From: a virus
Reading direction: 5' to 3' (one strand)
DNA: 44,816 nt
Virus record (IMG/VR): IMGVR_UViG_3300009506_000114
Coordinates: 1 to 44,816 of that record
The first letter of the stretch is position 1; every line of letters starts with the position of its first letter. The translations under genes and the position numbers were made by a program. Shown piece after piece: positions 1 through 7,277 of this stretch. Below the pieces are notes generated by a model. It was not told the DNA's origin. It did no database searches and worked only from the letters and a program-made list of their open reading frames with translations.

Positions 1-55
1 GGCCACGGACCGATGAAAGGAAAGGTGCTAAAAATGAAAACAGCCCACACGCGGG
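1..55. repeat. Terminal 55-bp direct repeat (circular contig joint), copy 1
   Basis: Bases 1-55 are identical to bases 44762-44816. An exact overlap of an odd k-mer length at both ends of a contig is what de Bruijn assemblers leave when they close a circle. The unique genome is therefore about 44,761 bp, and the rightward operon continues across the joint. The repeat may be purely an assembly artefact, because it is too short to be a typical phage terminal redundancy. It cannot tell whether the virion DNA is circularly permuted, cohesive-ended or terminally repeated. Confidence 0.95.
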
Positions 56-387
56 GACCCTGGTTTAACGGCTGCCACGGCGGCGGCGAAATTCAGATTT
101 TGGCCGACGACACGGGGACACCCAATGAAAGGACGGACGACATCAGCAATAGTTGGGTTCTGGCCACAGTTAACGATTGCATGGGGTCGGAATCAGAAGC
201 AAACGCCAACCTAATCACCGCTGCCCCGGAACTATTCGAGGCCGTGAAGGGGTTGCTGGGCGTTGTAGACGAGGTTCTACCGCAGGCCGGGGGGCTTGTG
301 TTGAACATTGGAAGATTAAACGAAACCCTGATTTTAGCCCGCAGGGCCATTAAAGACGCAACCGAGGGCCGCCCGCGTGGCGACTAG
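34..387 (+). CDS. Small phage protein with ANANLITAAPELFEA motif, function unknown
   Basis: This encodes 117 residues. The middle carries a segment (N-A-N-L-I-T-A-A-P-E-L-F-E-A) found in many small phage proteins of unknown function, in which an N-terminal W/G-rich part is followed by a helical tail. The start at 34 is preferred over the in-frame ATG at 13 because GGAAAGG lies just upstream and the product then begins MKTAHTRGPW, typical for this group. It lies in the rightward operon, which begins near 43.06 kb and continues across the contig joint. No catalytic residues are recognisable. An early host-interaction role is only inferred from operon position. Confidence 0.8.
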   Translation: MKTAHTRGPWFNGCHGGGEIQILADDTGTPNERTDDISNSWVLATVNDCMGSESEANANLITAAPELFEAVKGLLGVVDEVLPQAGGLVLNIGRLNETLILARRAIKDATEGRPRGD

Positions 388-424
388 CCCACCACCACAA
401 CCAAGGAGCCGAAAACATGGAAGC
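388..424 (+). repeat. 37-bp direct repeat carrying an RBS and start codon, copy 1
   Basis: The 37 bases at 388-424 are identical to 44338-44374. The unit holds CCACCACCACAACC, an AAGGAG Shine-Dalgarno core, the ATG and the first codons (Met-Glu-Ala or Met-Glu-Ala-like) of the following gene. The two downstream genes are unrelated past this point, so the repeat is a transferred or duplicated translation-initiation cassette rather than a gene duplication. Confidence 0.9.
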
Positions 425-971
425 ACAGAACGAAAACCGGCGACTTATCATCGAGCAAGACGATTGCCCCGAGAATCCCCGCGACTGGGATAATCAGGGC
501 CGAATGTTTTGTTGGCACCAGAGGTATCAGTTGGGCGACGAACAACCAGCAGCCGACCCGCACGAATGGTTGGCCAATTTCACCGAACACTATCCCGACG
601 CCGTTATCCTTCCCCTGTACCTCATGGATCATAGCGGCCTGATGTTGTCGGTCGGCCCGTTTTCCTGCCCCTGGGATTCCGGTGTTGTCGGGTGGATCGT
701 TTGCAGTCGCGCATACTGGGAAGGCCTGGACCGTGAACAGGTCAAAGCCAACCTGCAAGCCGAGGTCCGGGTCTATTCCCAGTACCTTGAGGGGGACGTA
801 TGGGGCTTCACCTGCCAGAAAAAAAGGGAGGCCTGTGACAAATGCGGGCGCGGCCCCGACTGGGAAACCGTCGATTCCTGCTGGGGATTTTTCGGTACCG
901 ATTGGGATAACAACGGAATCAAGGATAATCTGCCGGAGGAATTTCACGAGCTGCTAACCCGTTTACCCTAA
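417..971 (+). CDS. Conserved phage protein with HSG...FSCPWDSG motif
   Basis: This encodes 184 residues. The central stretch reads PLYLMDHSGLMLSVGPFSCP followed by WDSGVVGWI. I recognise this pattern from hypothetical proteins of phages and mobile elements in several phyla, which usually continue with a Y-x-Q-Y-L-x-G-x-V-W/Y-G-F signature; here that is YSQYLEGDVWGF. A Cys pair (CDKCG) and a second Cys near DSCWGFFG suggest a metal site. Its biochemical role is not established. The gene sits behind the repeated RBS cassette (AAGGAG, 10 nt before the ATG) in the rightward operon of small genes. Confidence 0.85.
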   Translation: MEAQNENRRLIIEQDDCPENPRDWDNQGRMFCWHQRYQLGDEQPAADPHEWLANFTEHYPDAVILPLYLMDHSGLMLSVGPFSCPWDSGVVGWIVCSRAYWEGLDREQVKANLQAEVRVYSQYLEGDVWGFTCQKKREACDKCGRGPDWETVDSCWGFFGTDWDNNGIKDNLPEEFHELLTRLP

Positions 972-987
972 CCGGGAGGAACCGAAA

Positions 988-1176
988 ATGCAGACCTACA
1001 AATTTCCCTTCCTGGCCCACGCGCCGCGCCGAGGCCGGTGCGCGGAGACGGGCCGACCGATCCGCAAGGGTGAGACTGTCGCCTATTTCCCGTCAGAAAA
1101 ACTCATGTACTGCCAGCGGTCCCAGGTTTTCAAAGACGTGCGCGCCCTGGTCGCCGTCGAGGGGGTGCGCGCATGA
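988..1176 (+). CDS. Small protein with a Cys pair, unknown
   Basis: This encodes 62 residues starting at an ATG 16 nt after the previous stop, with GGGAGG upstream. The sequence has a short motif C-A-E-T-G-R-P-I-R-K-G-E, as in small zinc-ribbon-like proteins where C-x2-G/T-G-x2-I-x2-G-E contacts a ligand, and a later Cys (MYC). Only two Cys are visible, so a full zinc site is not shown. The last four bases (ATGA) overlap the next start, so the two genes are translationally coupled. Confidence 0.75.
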   Translation: MQTYKFPFLAHAPRRGRCAETGRPIRKGETVAYFPSEKLMYCQRSQVFKDVRALVAVEGVRA

Positions 1177-1469
1177 CCACGCCATTTTCCCTTCCGTGTC
1201 CGTTCTGCAACCATACCGTTGTCGTTAGTAAACTGGGCGCCGCAGAACTCGAGAAGCTAAGCCCGGGCGACGCCCAGCCCGCCCCCGCGGTCGCCGACTG
1301 GCGGGATTTGCGCGAGGTCTGGCCCTGGCCCCGGCGGAAATCCGTTCTGATTCTGTCGCATGGCGGGAACCTGTACATGGCCCAGGATTTCAGCAACTAC
1401 GCCGACGATCCCGATAACCTGTGGTCCCACTGGGCCGAGCTGCCCGAGCTGCCGGGGGCCGACTCGTGA
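1173..1469 (+). CDS. Small protein with N-terminal CPFC motif (Lar-like zinc knuckle)
   Basis: This encodes 98 residues. The N-terminus has CPFCNHTVV, the half-ribbon seen in phage Lar/restriction-alleviation-like and other small zinc proteins. A matching second Cys pair is absent, so the assignment is only a resemblance. The rest is Trp- and acid-rich (WSHWAELPELPG). The start overlaps the previous stop (ATGA) and its own stop overlaps the next GTG start (GTGA), so it is a member of a tightly coupled set. Confidence 0.75.
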   Translation: MTTPFSLPCPFCNHTVVVSKLGAAELEKLSPGDAQPAPAVADWRDLREVWPWPRRKSVLILSHGGNLYMAQDFSNYADDPDNLWSHWAELPELPGADS

Positions 1470-1612
1470 CCCCGCGCCCGACCTGGCCCGAGATCGAACG
1501 ACGCAAGACGCCGGGAACCCGGCGCGACCGCCGGCCGGGGTGGCGCCAGTGGGCGTTCCTGGCCGGCTTGCTTGTCCTGGCTGTTGTGAAGACGGTTTTT
1601 TTCCCCGACTAA
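1466..1612 (+). CDS. Small single-pass membrane protein
   Basis: This encodes 48 residues from a GTG that overlaps the preceding TGA (GTGA). A basic, Arg-rich N-terminal half (about residues 1-25) is followed by one hydrophobic segment, WAFLAGLLVLAVV, and a short tail, so an N-in single-span protein is expected by the positive-inside rule. An alternative upstream ATG (1421) would overlap the previous gene and add low-quality sequence. Function unknown. Small membrane proteins in early phage operons often modify the host envelope, but nothing here shows that. Confidence 0.65.
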   Translation: MTPRPTWPEIERRKTPGTRRDRRPGWRQWAFLAGLLVLAVVKTVFFPD

Positions 1613-1629
1613 ACCGAAAGGGTAGAAAT

Positions 1630-2004
1630 ATGAATTTCGGAAACATTGAATTCAGGGTGGACGCCGTGAAACTCGGCGCCGGGCTCCTGGCCATGTTCGA
1701 CGAGGACGACGCCGGCCCGCTGGCCTTCGGGATGCTGCCGGCCGAAAAAATGCGGGTTTTCGAGGCTGGCCTACTGGACAAGTTCAACGAGGAGTGCCGC
1801 AAGAAGTACGGGGGGACGCCGGAAGAACTGGCCGAAATCGAGGCCGAATTATTCCACGATTTCCCCAACGTCCGCGAGCAGATCGGGGAAACCGTGGCCG
1901 ATGAACTCAAGCGGGAGCGCAGGCGATTTGCCTCCGAGGTCGGCCACCTGGTCGCGGTGGAAATCTACAGGCAGGCCAGCGCGGCGGGAAGGATGATCGT
2001 ATGA
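1630..2004 (+). CDS. Acidic helical protein, unknown
   Basis: This encodes 124 residues from the ATG at 1630, preceded by AAAGGG/GTAGAAAT. The product is rich in Glu, Asp, Ala and Arg, with a predicted helical C-terminal half (ETVADELKRERRRFASEVG). No family is recognised. Longer in-frame versions beginning at 1360 would run through two other genes and are rejected. The stop overlaps the next ATG (ATGA). Confidence 0.75.
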   Translation: MNFGNIEFRVDAVKLGAGLLAMFDEDDAGPLAFGMLPAEKMRVFEAGLLDKFNEECRKKYGGTPEELAEIEAELFHDFPNVREQIGETVADELKRERRRFASEVGHLVAVEIYRQASAAGRMIV

Positions 2005-2189
2005 ACCTTTCCGAAGCGGTGGCGCGGTGCCACCAAAGCCCACGATTGGCCGGCAGGATTGCGGACCTCTGCCGGTTCCAATTCAAAATGGATTACGAGG
2101 AAACCCTTGAGTGGGTCATGCGCCGAAACAAGAACATCGACCGCGCCAAATGGGAGGCCCTCATGTACGAGGCCGACGAATGGAGCTAA
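2001..2189 (+). CDS. Small helical protein, unknown
   Basis: This encodes 62 residues. The start overlaps the previous stop (ATGA). The sequence is mostly charged helix (YEETLEWVMRRNKNIDRAKW) with two Cys near the N-terminus that do not form an obvious metal site. It sits third from the end of the rightward operon. No function can be inferred. Confidence 0.7.
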   Translation: MNLSEAVARCHQSPRLAGRIADLCRFQFKMDYEETLEWVMRRNKNIDRAKWEALMYEADEWS

Positions 2190-2191
2190 CT

Positions 2192-2437
2192 ATGCAGCAC
2201 ATAACCACCAAGAGCAGCCACCGGGGGCACGGCCGGAAGGTGTACGCGCGGGCCAGTGGCGGCGCCTCCGTCCGTCTGGCCTGGGACTATGGACTATCGG
2301 CAGAAGACAACCACCACGCCGCAGCTCGGAAGCTCGTTAAAAAACTGGGTTGGGCGCGTGAGGTTTGGGTGTATTCGGGACTGTGGCGCGGCGGATTTGT
2401 GTACATTAACGCCGCAGATGACCGGGTTAGCCTGTGA
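2192..2437 (+). CDS. Small basic protein, unknown
   Basis: This encodes 81 residues from the ATG at 2192, two bases after the previous stop, with GGAG about 7 nt upstream inside the end of the preceding gene. The N-terminus is His/Arg/Lys rich, followed by an amphipathic stretch (HHAAARKLVKKLGWAREVWV) and aromatic residues, so nucleic-acid binding is possible but unproven. The stop overlaps the following GTG (GTGA). Confidence 0.7.
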   Translation: MQHITTKSSHRGHGRKVYARASGGASVRLAWDYGLSAEDNHHAAARKLVKKLGWAREVWVYSGLWRGGFVYINAADDRVSL

Positions 2438-2505
2438 CCCGGCTGGCCGTCCTTTTGGTTCTCGTCGGGTGGGTCATCTGGCGGGCCTGGCAGGGCAAGC
2501 GATAG
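2434..2505 (+). CDS. 23-residue single-span membrane peptide
   Basis: The GTG overlaps the upstream TGA in a GTGA junction, like other joints in this operon, and reads for 23 codons before TAG. The peptide (MTRLAVLLVLVGWVIWRAWQ, then GKR) is almost entirely one hydrophobic helix with basic ends, as in tiny phage membrane proteins. It is the last gene before the convergent terminator. It is too short for homology, so translation is inferred only from coupling and composition. Confidence 0.5.
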   Translation: MTRLAVLLVLVGWVIWRAWQGKR

Positions 2506-2516
2506 CCTGAACGAAC

Positions 2517-2554
2517 GGCGGCCCACGGGGAACCGAAAAAACCCGCGGGCCGCC
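2517..2554. terminator. Long hairpin between convergent operons
   Basis: Arms 2517-2524 (GGCGGCCC) and 2547-2554 (GGGCCGCC) pair. Inside them 2526-2529 (CGGG) pairs with 2542-2545 (CCCG), giving a 12-bp stem with one mismatch and an A-rich loop on the plus strand. It sits between the ends of the rightward operon (2505) and the leftward operon (2649). There is no clear U-tract on either side, so it may act in both directions as a pause or transcript-stabilising end rather than a classical intrinsic terminator. The rest of 2506-2648 shows nothing else. Confidence 0.6.
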
Positions 2555-2648
2555 TTGCCTCTGGCCTCCCTGCCTGGTTGCCGCTCCGTCATGCGACTCA
2601 ACCAAGGGAGGACCCGATCCTACCGCGCCGGCCGGCGCCATGTCAAGT

Positions 2649-3044
2649 TCAAAATGGCGCATCGTCGGAGTCAGTCCCCCCGGAGTCAGTGGCCGCCGCC
2701 CGCAGTTCCTCCACGAAACAGTCCTGCACCTTCAAGACTTTAGTGCGGCGGGCCTCGCCGGTCTTCCTGTCCTCCCAGTCCTCGTCATCATACCGGCCTT
2801 CGACCATGACCTTGTCGCCCTTGCGGAACCGGGCGGACCGTTTCGCCAGGTAGCGCCAGGCCTCGCAATGGTGCCAGGTCACGCGCTCCTTCCACTCCTT
2901 GGTTTCCTTGTCCTGCCACGAGGTCGAGGTCGCCACGTCGAAGCGGCACACGGCCTGGCCGTTGGGGAATTCACGGTAGGTCGGATCCTTCCCCATGAAC
3001 CCGATGATGATGGTCTTGCTGTAGCACTTCGGGTTCGTCTTCAT
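2649..3044 (-). CDS. ssb: Single-stranded DNA-binding protein
   Basis: This encodes 131 residues and is an OB-fold SSB. The N-terminus has IIIGFMGKDPTYREFPNGQ, matching the G-x-L/M-G-x-D-P-E-x-R pattern of bacterial SSBs. This is followed by VCRFDVATSTSW and the WHHCEAWR strand, and KGDKVMVEGR for strand 5. The C-terminus ends in acidic DSDDAPF, close to the DDDIPF tip that binds partner proteins. It coats single strands during phage replication and recombination. The ATG overlaps the preceding stop (TGATG), so it is coupled to the upstream gene. It is the last gene of the replication operon. Its length is shorter than E. coli SSB because the linker is short. Confidence 0.93.
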   Translation of the reverse strand: MKTNPKCYSKTIIIGFMGKDPTYREFPNGQAVCRFDVATSTSWQDKETKEWKERVTWHHCEAWRYLAKRSARFRKGDKVMVEGRYDDEDWEDRKTGEARRTKVLKVQDCFVEELRAAATDSGGTDSDDAPF

Positions 3045-3751
3045 CAGTTGACGGTCTTCTCCTCGTCTCCCTCGGCCTCGGCCCCCGGATCCGGCTGGGG
3101 CCCGCACGAGACTTCCTCCACGGCCTTGAGATAGGCACGGGCCTTCTTCTCGATCAAGTCCTCCCAGTAGTCCACGAGGTAGGAGGCCGTCATGACCGCA
3201 CCGTTGCAGTGCTTCTGCCAGTCGTCGTCGTTGCGGGGGAACTGCTTGGTGACGAGGGCGGCAATGACCTGGCCGCTGATCTGGATGCGGGCCACGTCCA
3301 TCAGGGCCTCGTTCCTCTGCTTGAGGTCGAGGATCTGGAGATCCTTCTCCTTGGCCTCGGCCTGCATCTGCTCGAGCATGGCGTGGGCGGCCATGATGTC
3401 GGTCGCGTCATCCTGCTCGAGGATCGGCTCGGCGGCATCCACCATCTGGATCGGTTGCTCAATGACGGTCTTCGGCTCCCGGTAGTCCCTCTCGAAGATT
3501 TCCGCGGGGACGTAGATCACGGCTCCGGAATACGGCTCCATGACCAGGTACATCCCGGGGCTGGGAACGGAACCCTCCTCGACCTTGGCGAAGCCGTCCT
3601 CCCTCACCCGGCCCTGGATCCCGTCCAGGTACAGGAAGCGGGCCGATTCCAGGGGCGAATCGCCACCCTGGACCACGTTAAGGATCTTGGTGGCCCGGAC
3701 GGTGTTTCCGTCGCCCGAGATCCACAGGGGAAGTTTCGTGGGGTCAAGCAT
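3044..3751 (-). CDS. Unknown protein with central coiled-coil stretch
   Basis: This encodes 235 residues starting at ATG 3751, which overlaps the end of the previous gene by 8 nt and has GGGAG upstream. The N-terminal half is beta-rich (PLWISGDGNTVRATKILNVV). Residues around 105-150 are charged helix with heptad-like spacing (AHAMLEQMQAEAKEKDLQ). The C-terminus is acidic. No family is recognised. Its place directly before ssb and after the helicase group suggests a replication-associated role, but that is inference only. Confidence 0.8.
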   Translation of the reverse strand: MLDPTKLPLWISGDGNTVRATKILNVVQGGDSPLESARFLYLDGIQGRVREDGFAKVEEGSVPSPGMYLVMEPYSGAVIYVPAEIFERDYREPKTVIEQPIQMVDAAEPILEQDDATDIMAAHAMLEQMQAEAKEKDLQILDLKQRNEALMDVARIQISGQVIAALVTKQFPRNDDDWQKHCNGAVMTASYLVDYWEDLIEKKARAYLKAVEEVSCGPQPDPGAEAEGDEEKTVN

Positions 3752-3977
3752 CGTGTTCTCCCATCTTGTTCTCGTCCAGTTTGTGTTCACCGCACCAATC
3801 GGTGGGGAACATGACGGGCCATCCCGCCATCGTAGGCGCCCGGCGCCGGCAGCGGCCGAGATTGGGCGCCTTTAAGAGCAGGGGGTCGGTGGTAAGATCG
3901 GTTGTTTTCTTGGGGACGTAGTACATACAGGTTTTGCACAACATCCCCTTGCTCCTGTGAATCCAGTTATCGGTCAT
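3744..3977 (-). CDS. Small Cys-rich protein, possible zinc site
   Basis: This encodes 77 residues. Cys at CKTC (about residues 14-17), GRC (about 43) and DWC (about 62) have the C-x2-C...C...C spacing of small zinc proteins in phages that carry a YYVP/APTM-type linker. The start has GAGGAG seven nt upstream and lies inside the end of the preceding gene (11-nt overlap). Function unknown. Confidence 0.75.
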   Translation of the reverse strand: MTDNWIHRSKGMLCKTCMYYVPKKTTDLTTDPLLLKAPNLGRCRRRAPTMAGWPVMFPTDWCGEHKLDENKMGEHDA

Positions 3978-4374
3978 CGGTTTTCTCCTCGATCAGAAGG
4001 TTGAACTTGTCCACCCATTTGTCCATTGCCTTCGGCCAGTCTAATGAAGGTCCGAGGATAAAATCGTAATTCGTCTTCGGCATCGGCCCCAGTTCGCGCA
4101 GGACTTCGATGGTCGCCCGCCGGGCCTCGTCGTGGAACCGTGCGTCCAGGTCCACATGGCGCAAATCCGGGCCGGGCTCCACGGCGCCACCGTCCTCCCA
4201 GTCCCGCCAGAACCGCCAGAGCCAGGCGTTGAAGTCCTGCCGCTCGCCATCGTTGGCGTGGGGTAGTCTCGAGGCCAGAACGGCGCCACCCAGGAAGGCC
4301 TTCTGTTCCTCAATGGTGCGGCCGTCGAAAGCGGCCCTCTTGATCTGCCGTTTGTTTTCGTCCAGTTGGTTCAT
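3967..4374 (-). CDS. Unknown helical protein downstream of helicase
   Basis: This encodes 135 residues from the ATG at 4374, which overlaps the helicase stop (ATGA) and is preceded by AAGGAGAC. The product is helical and charged, with a Trp-rich centre (FNAWLWRFWRDWEDGG). The longer reading frame upstream is only the shadow of the helicase. There is no recognised family. Tight coupling to the helicase gene makes a loader or accessory role possible, without direct sequence support. Confidence 0.75.
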   Translation of the reverse strand: MNQLDENKRQIKRAAFDGRTIEEQKAFLGGAVLASRLPHANDGERQDFNAWLWRFWRDWEDGGAVEPGPDLRHVDLDARFHDEARRATIEVLRELGPMPKTNYDFILGPSLDWPKAMDKWVDKFNLLIEEKTDDR

Positions 4375-5315
4375 GCTGTCTCCTTCCCGTGTTCTCGGTC
4401 GACCTCCCGCCATGTATGGCACTCGCCCCAGAACACGAAGTCGATGGGGCCTTTCCTGCCGTGGCGGTTCTTGGCTACATGGACGCGCGCCCCCCATTCC
4501 ACGAAGGCCGACCCGGGCCGGCGCTGGCCGTGGGCATCCTCCAACTGGAACAGAAAGACCGCGTGCGCGAACTCCTCGAAGGCCCCGCTGTGTTTCAGGT
4601 TGGCCATCGAAGGGGTCTTCTGCATTTCCGTCATCCGGTTGAGCTGCGTGAGCAAAAGGACCGGGACGTCCTGCTGCTCGGCCATGACCTCCAACTCGTT
4701 CAGCATATGCTCGGTGGCGATGGCGTACCCGTGCTTGTTCTTGTCGTCGCGGTGGATCCTCGAGGCCTGGTCGATGATGACGAAGGCCGCGGCGCCGTCG
4801 AGGGCCTTGTCACAATGGGTGCTGATCAGTTCGTGGAGCAACCGCACGGTCAACCGCTTGTGGTAGACCACACGCAGGAGGCCGTACTCGACCTGCTTCA
4901 TGACCTCGCCCAGCGCGGCCTCCAGGCGGACGATCTCGTCCTCGCTCGAGCGCCGGTCGTTGGGGTAGATCGGGACGCCCCCCGCATAGGCCTCCACGAT
5001 CTGCATGATAATCTCCTCCTCGTTCAACTCGGTGCTGATGCAAAGGACCCCCTGGTTGCGGTTGAACAGGGCGATGTTCGCCATGATGGACGTGGCCCAG
5101 GAGGTCTTGCCCCCACCCGGCCGGCCAGCGGCGACGTACAGCTTCCGCTGGTGGAACCCCCGCGTGACCCGGTCGAACTCCGGGAAGCCGGAGCGAATCC
5201 CGATCCGCTGGTCCGGGGTGGTCCCGAATTTGGCCTGGATGGCCTCGCGCAGGCGCTTCAACCAGGCCGCCCGCTCGGCCCGGGTCATGGCCTCAGTATT
5301 TGAAGTATCCATCAT
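4371..5315 (-). CDS. DnaB-like replicative helicase (RecA-fold ATPase)
   Basis: This encodes 314 residues. Residues 44-62 (FPEFDRVTRGFHQRKLYVAA) match the start of the DnaB C-terminal domain. Walker A is GRPGGGKT (64-71), followed by CISTELNEEE (the DnaB H1a motif). Walker B is VIIDQ (about 179-183), and LLLTQLNR (about 220-227) is the motif H3/sensor region. The N-terminal DnaG-interaction domain of cellular DnaB is missing, as in many phage helicases. It would unwind the fork on phage DNA. The start is uncertain: ATGs at 5315, 5312 and 5288 all have weak ribosome-binding sites and overlap the end of the initiator gene. Confidence 0.9.
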   Translation of the reverse strand: MMDTSNTEAMTRAERAAWLKRLREAIQAKFGTTPDQRIGIRSGFPEFDRVTRGFHQRKLYVAAGRPGGGKTSWATSIMANIALFNRNQGVLCISTELNEEEIIMQIVEAYAGGVPIYPNDRRSSEDEIVRLEAALGEVMKQVEYGLLRVVYHKRLTVRLLHELISTHCDKALDGAAAFVIIDQASRIHRDDKNKHGYAIATEHMLNELEVMAEQQDVPVLLLTQLNRMTEMQKTPSMANLKHSGAFEEFAHAVFLFQLEDAHGQRRPGSAFVEWGARVHVAKNRHGRKGPIDFVFWGECHTWREVDREHGKETA

Positions 5316-6015
5316 CCTGCTTCGCCTCCTTCGCTCGCTCCAGGGCGCTCTCGAAGGCCTTGAGCCGGATCAGGGACTCCGCTCCGAACTTCCGCGGGTG
5401 GAACCAATCCTCGGTGAGCCGATGCTTGGCCACGGCCAGGATGTCCTCCGGGGAGTGGCCCTCCTTGAGGCACAGGCCCACGGCATGGCGGACGGACTTG
5501 TTCGGCGTCCTGGCCAGACCGTGGGCCTCGTTCAGGGCCGCGATCACCTGGAGGGAGACTTCTTCGACTCTCGGATCGGCCTTGCCCCCCTTGGGGGGTT
5601 TGGGGGGTTTCTTCTCTGCTTTCTGCTTTCTGCTATCCCCGTGACTCGTCACGGGACACGTCCCGGTGTCTGTCCGCGGACTTTCCTGTGACCTTTGGCG
5701 CCTTTTTCGGAAGGCGTCTGGGGTTAACTGACTTTCCTCAAACCCGATAACCCACAGGTTGGCCGCAACCAATTGGCAATCCATTAGTCCTTTCGATACC
5801 CGTTTGAATTTCCGATGATTCATGCCTGCAATTGACAGCAACATTGGCGTTGCGTTTGGCAATAGACCGCACTGTTCGGTGATCCAACCGAGCTTGCAGG
5901 CCGCCATGAGGGCCGTGAAAAGCCACCGATGGTCGTTATCGGGGAGGGTTACGAACTTGCGGGATTTGGTCAGTAGATTGGTGTGGAATTTGAACCAGGT
6001 ATCGAGTCCGTTCAC
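5293..6015 (-). CDS. Replication initiator with phage conserved C-terminal domain
   Basis: This encodes 240 residues from GTG 6015, chosen because GGAGGT lies six nt upstream; the longer frame to 6120 lacks support. The N-terminal part (WFKFHTNLLTKSRKFVTLPD to about 110) has the look of a winged-helix replisome-organiser domain. A Lys/Pro-rich linker follows. Residues about 165-235 (SPEDILAVAKHRLTEDWF, then HPRKFGAESLIRLKAFESAL) fit the Phg_2220_C-type domain that occurs next to DnaB/DnaC-like genes. It would bind the origin and bring in the helicase, whose gene overlaps its end. The region 6016-6116 upstream shows no feature. Confidence 0.8.
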   Translation of the reverse strand: MNGLDTWFKFHTNLLTKSRKFVTLPDNDHRWLFTALMAACKLGWITEQCGLLPNATPMLLSIAGMNHRKFKRVSKGLMDCQLVAANLWVIGFEESQLTPDAFRKRRQRSQESPRTDTGTCPVTSHGDSRKQKAEKKPPKPPKGGKADPRVEEVSLQVIAALNEAHGLARTPNKSVRHAVGLCLKEGHSPEDILAVAKHRLTEDWFHPRKFGAESLIRLKAFESALERAKEAKQDDGYFKY

Positions 6016-6116
6016 TTCTCGACCTCCATGCACTCGACCTAGCTGGCGAGGGGCGGGGGCCGGGCCGGTCGAGAGGCCCGAACCCCCTAGACGGGTGCTT
6101 ATGCCGTCCTGACCCC

Positions 6117-6608
6117 TCACAAATATCCGGTCCCGATGTCCCTGTCAAGCGGGGATCTCACGGGATCCTCGAGGATGGTCACGATGGCCTCTGCTTCGCG
6201 CCTGGGCTCGCGCCGGTCCACGGAGTACCGGCAGACCTGGTTGTCGTTGACGAACACGCCAGCGGCCTCCAGGGCGTCCCACAGGGGCTTCACGGGGTTG
6301 TCGGAGTCCGGGACCTGTCCACGGCGCCGGCCGCGCGTGTCGTGGCTCGGGGGGTGCCAGATGATCCGCATTTCCAGGGGCCCGGACAACCGCGCACCGT
6401 GGGCCTGGGCCATCCGGCACCGGAGGGCGACCATGCTCCTGAAAATCCCAGCCCGCTCGGACAGGATCTTCCTGGGGACCATCCTGGTCCGCTTGCAGAG
6501 CGGGCAGGGCCTCGCCCCCTTGGCCGGCCGGTTCAAGAGGTCCCAGTAGTGGTTCTGGGTCGGCGGGAACGGGAGCCGGAGGGTTCCTCCGCGGCGGCAA
6601 TTACGCAT
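6117..6608 (-). CDS. rusA: RusA-family Holliday-junction resolvase
   Basis: This encodes 163 residues. The N-terminus has LPFPPTQNHYW, the entry pattern of RusA. Residues about 99-124 read VPDSDNPVKPLWDALEAAGV followed by FVNDNQ, carrying the Asp residues (D101/D103 and D122 area) that hold the metal in RusA endonucleases. It would cut four-way junctions formed by the RecT/YqaJ recombination pair or by replication. A CPLC pair (35-38) is an insertion not usual in E. coli RusA. The start at 6608 overlaps the Tat-protein gene stop by 8 nt. Confidence 0.88.
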   Translation of the reverse strand: MRNCRRGGTLRLPFPPTQNHYWDLLNRPAKGARPCPLCKRTRMVPRKILSERAGIFRSMVALRCRMAQAHGARLSGPLEMRIIWHPPSHDTRGRRRGQVPDSDNPVKPLWDALEAAGVFVNDNQVCRYSVDRREPRREAEAIVTILEDPVRSPLDRDIGTGYL

Positions 6609-6978
6609 TTTCCACCCTGATCCTCGGTTTTGTCAGAAGCCCGGAACCAACGGGGATGTAGGACCATCCCGCCATCGACCTTTGCATGAGGGGATCTGTT
6701 TTCCCGCCGGGCTTGTCCCAGTACCAAGCGATCCTGTGCCGGTAGCCGGGGGGTATGCGGTCTACGATTTGGTTCTCCAGGAACTCGACCACCTTCACCC
6801 GCACCGGGTCTTTCTTGTCCTCCATGTCGAACCAATCCGTGATTAAAACCCAGTCTTGATCGGGTTTGGTAGGGTCGAAATTGGGGTAGGACGACTTCGC
6901 GGGCAGAGGCAGGATCGACACCGTCGCCGCCGAGGCCACCACCAGTCCTGCCGCTTTCAGGAACTCTCGCCTGTTCAT
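6601..6978 (-). CDS. Putative Tat-exported protein
   Basis: This encodes 125 residues. The N-terminus MNRREFLKAAGLVVASAATV is a textbook twin-arginine signal: R-R-x-F-L-K, then a mild hydrophobic core, then a LPLPAKS-type exit. The mature part (about 95 residues) has tyrosine/tryptophan-rich sequence and no recognised domain. Export of a folded protein across the inner membrane is inferred. The ATGA overlap with the previous gene shows it belongs to the leftward operon. Phage-encoded Tat substrates are uncommon. Confidence 0.82.
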   Translation of the reverse strand: MNRREFLKAAGLVVASAATVSILPLPAKSSYPNFDPTKPDQDWVLITDWFDMEDKKDPVRVKVVEFLENQIVDRIPPGYRHRIAWYWDKPGGKTDPLMQRSMAGWSYIPVGSGLLTKPRIRVENA

Positions 6979-7277
6979 GACCGTCCTTCCTTTTCCTCCC
7001 TGCGAATTCTGGTGTCTATATCCAGAAGGTCCCCGAGTTGCCTGGCGCGGTCAAAATCACTATACCCATACGCATCGTCCACCGCCCGCACCCGGAAGTA
7101 GTGGTCGTTGAAGATCACGGATCTAGCAATCCCGAACCACCCCACGACCGGCCGGTGATCCCTGGAGTGATCCCACCGGTAGCCTGTCCACCGCGCCCCA
7201 GCCCGCCGCTTGAAGGTCCAGTTCGTCTTAGCTAAGTCCGAAATGCTAATGAATCCATCATCAAAAAGGGGCCTCAT
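6975..7277 (-). CDS. Unknown small protein
   Basis: This encodes 100 residues. Both ends overlap neighbours by four nt (ATGA), which supports the start at 7277. The product is aromatic and Arg/Asp rich (RWTGYRWDHSRDHRPVVGWF), with no signal peptide and no recognised domain. It lies between the lipoprotein gene and the Tat-protein gene, so it may act with exported partners, but this is not shown. Confidence 0.75.
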   Translation of the reverse strand: MRPLFDDGFISISDLAKTNWTFKRRAGARWTGYRWDHSRDHRPVVGWFGIARSVIFNDHYFRVRAVDDAYGYSDFDRARQLGDLLDIDTRIRREEKEGRS

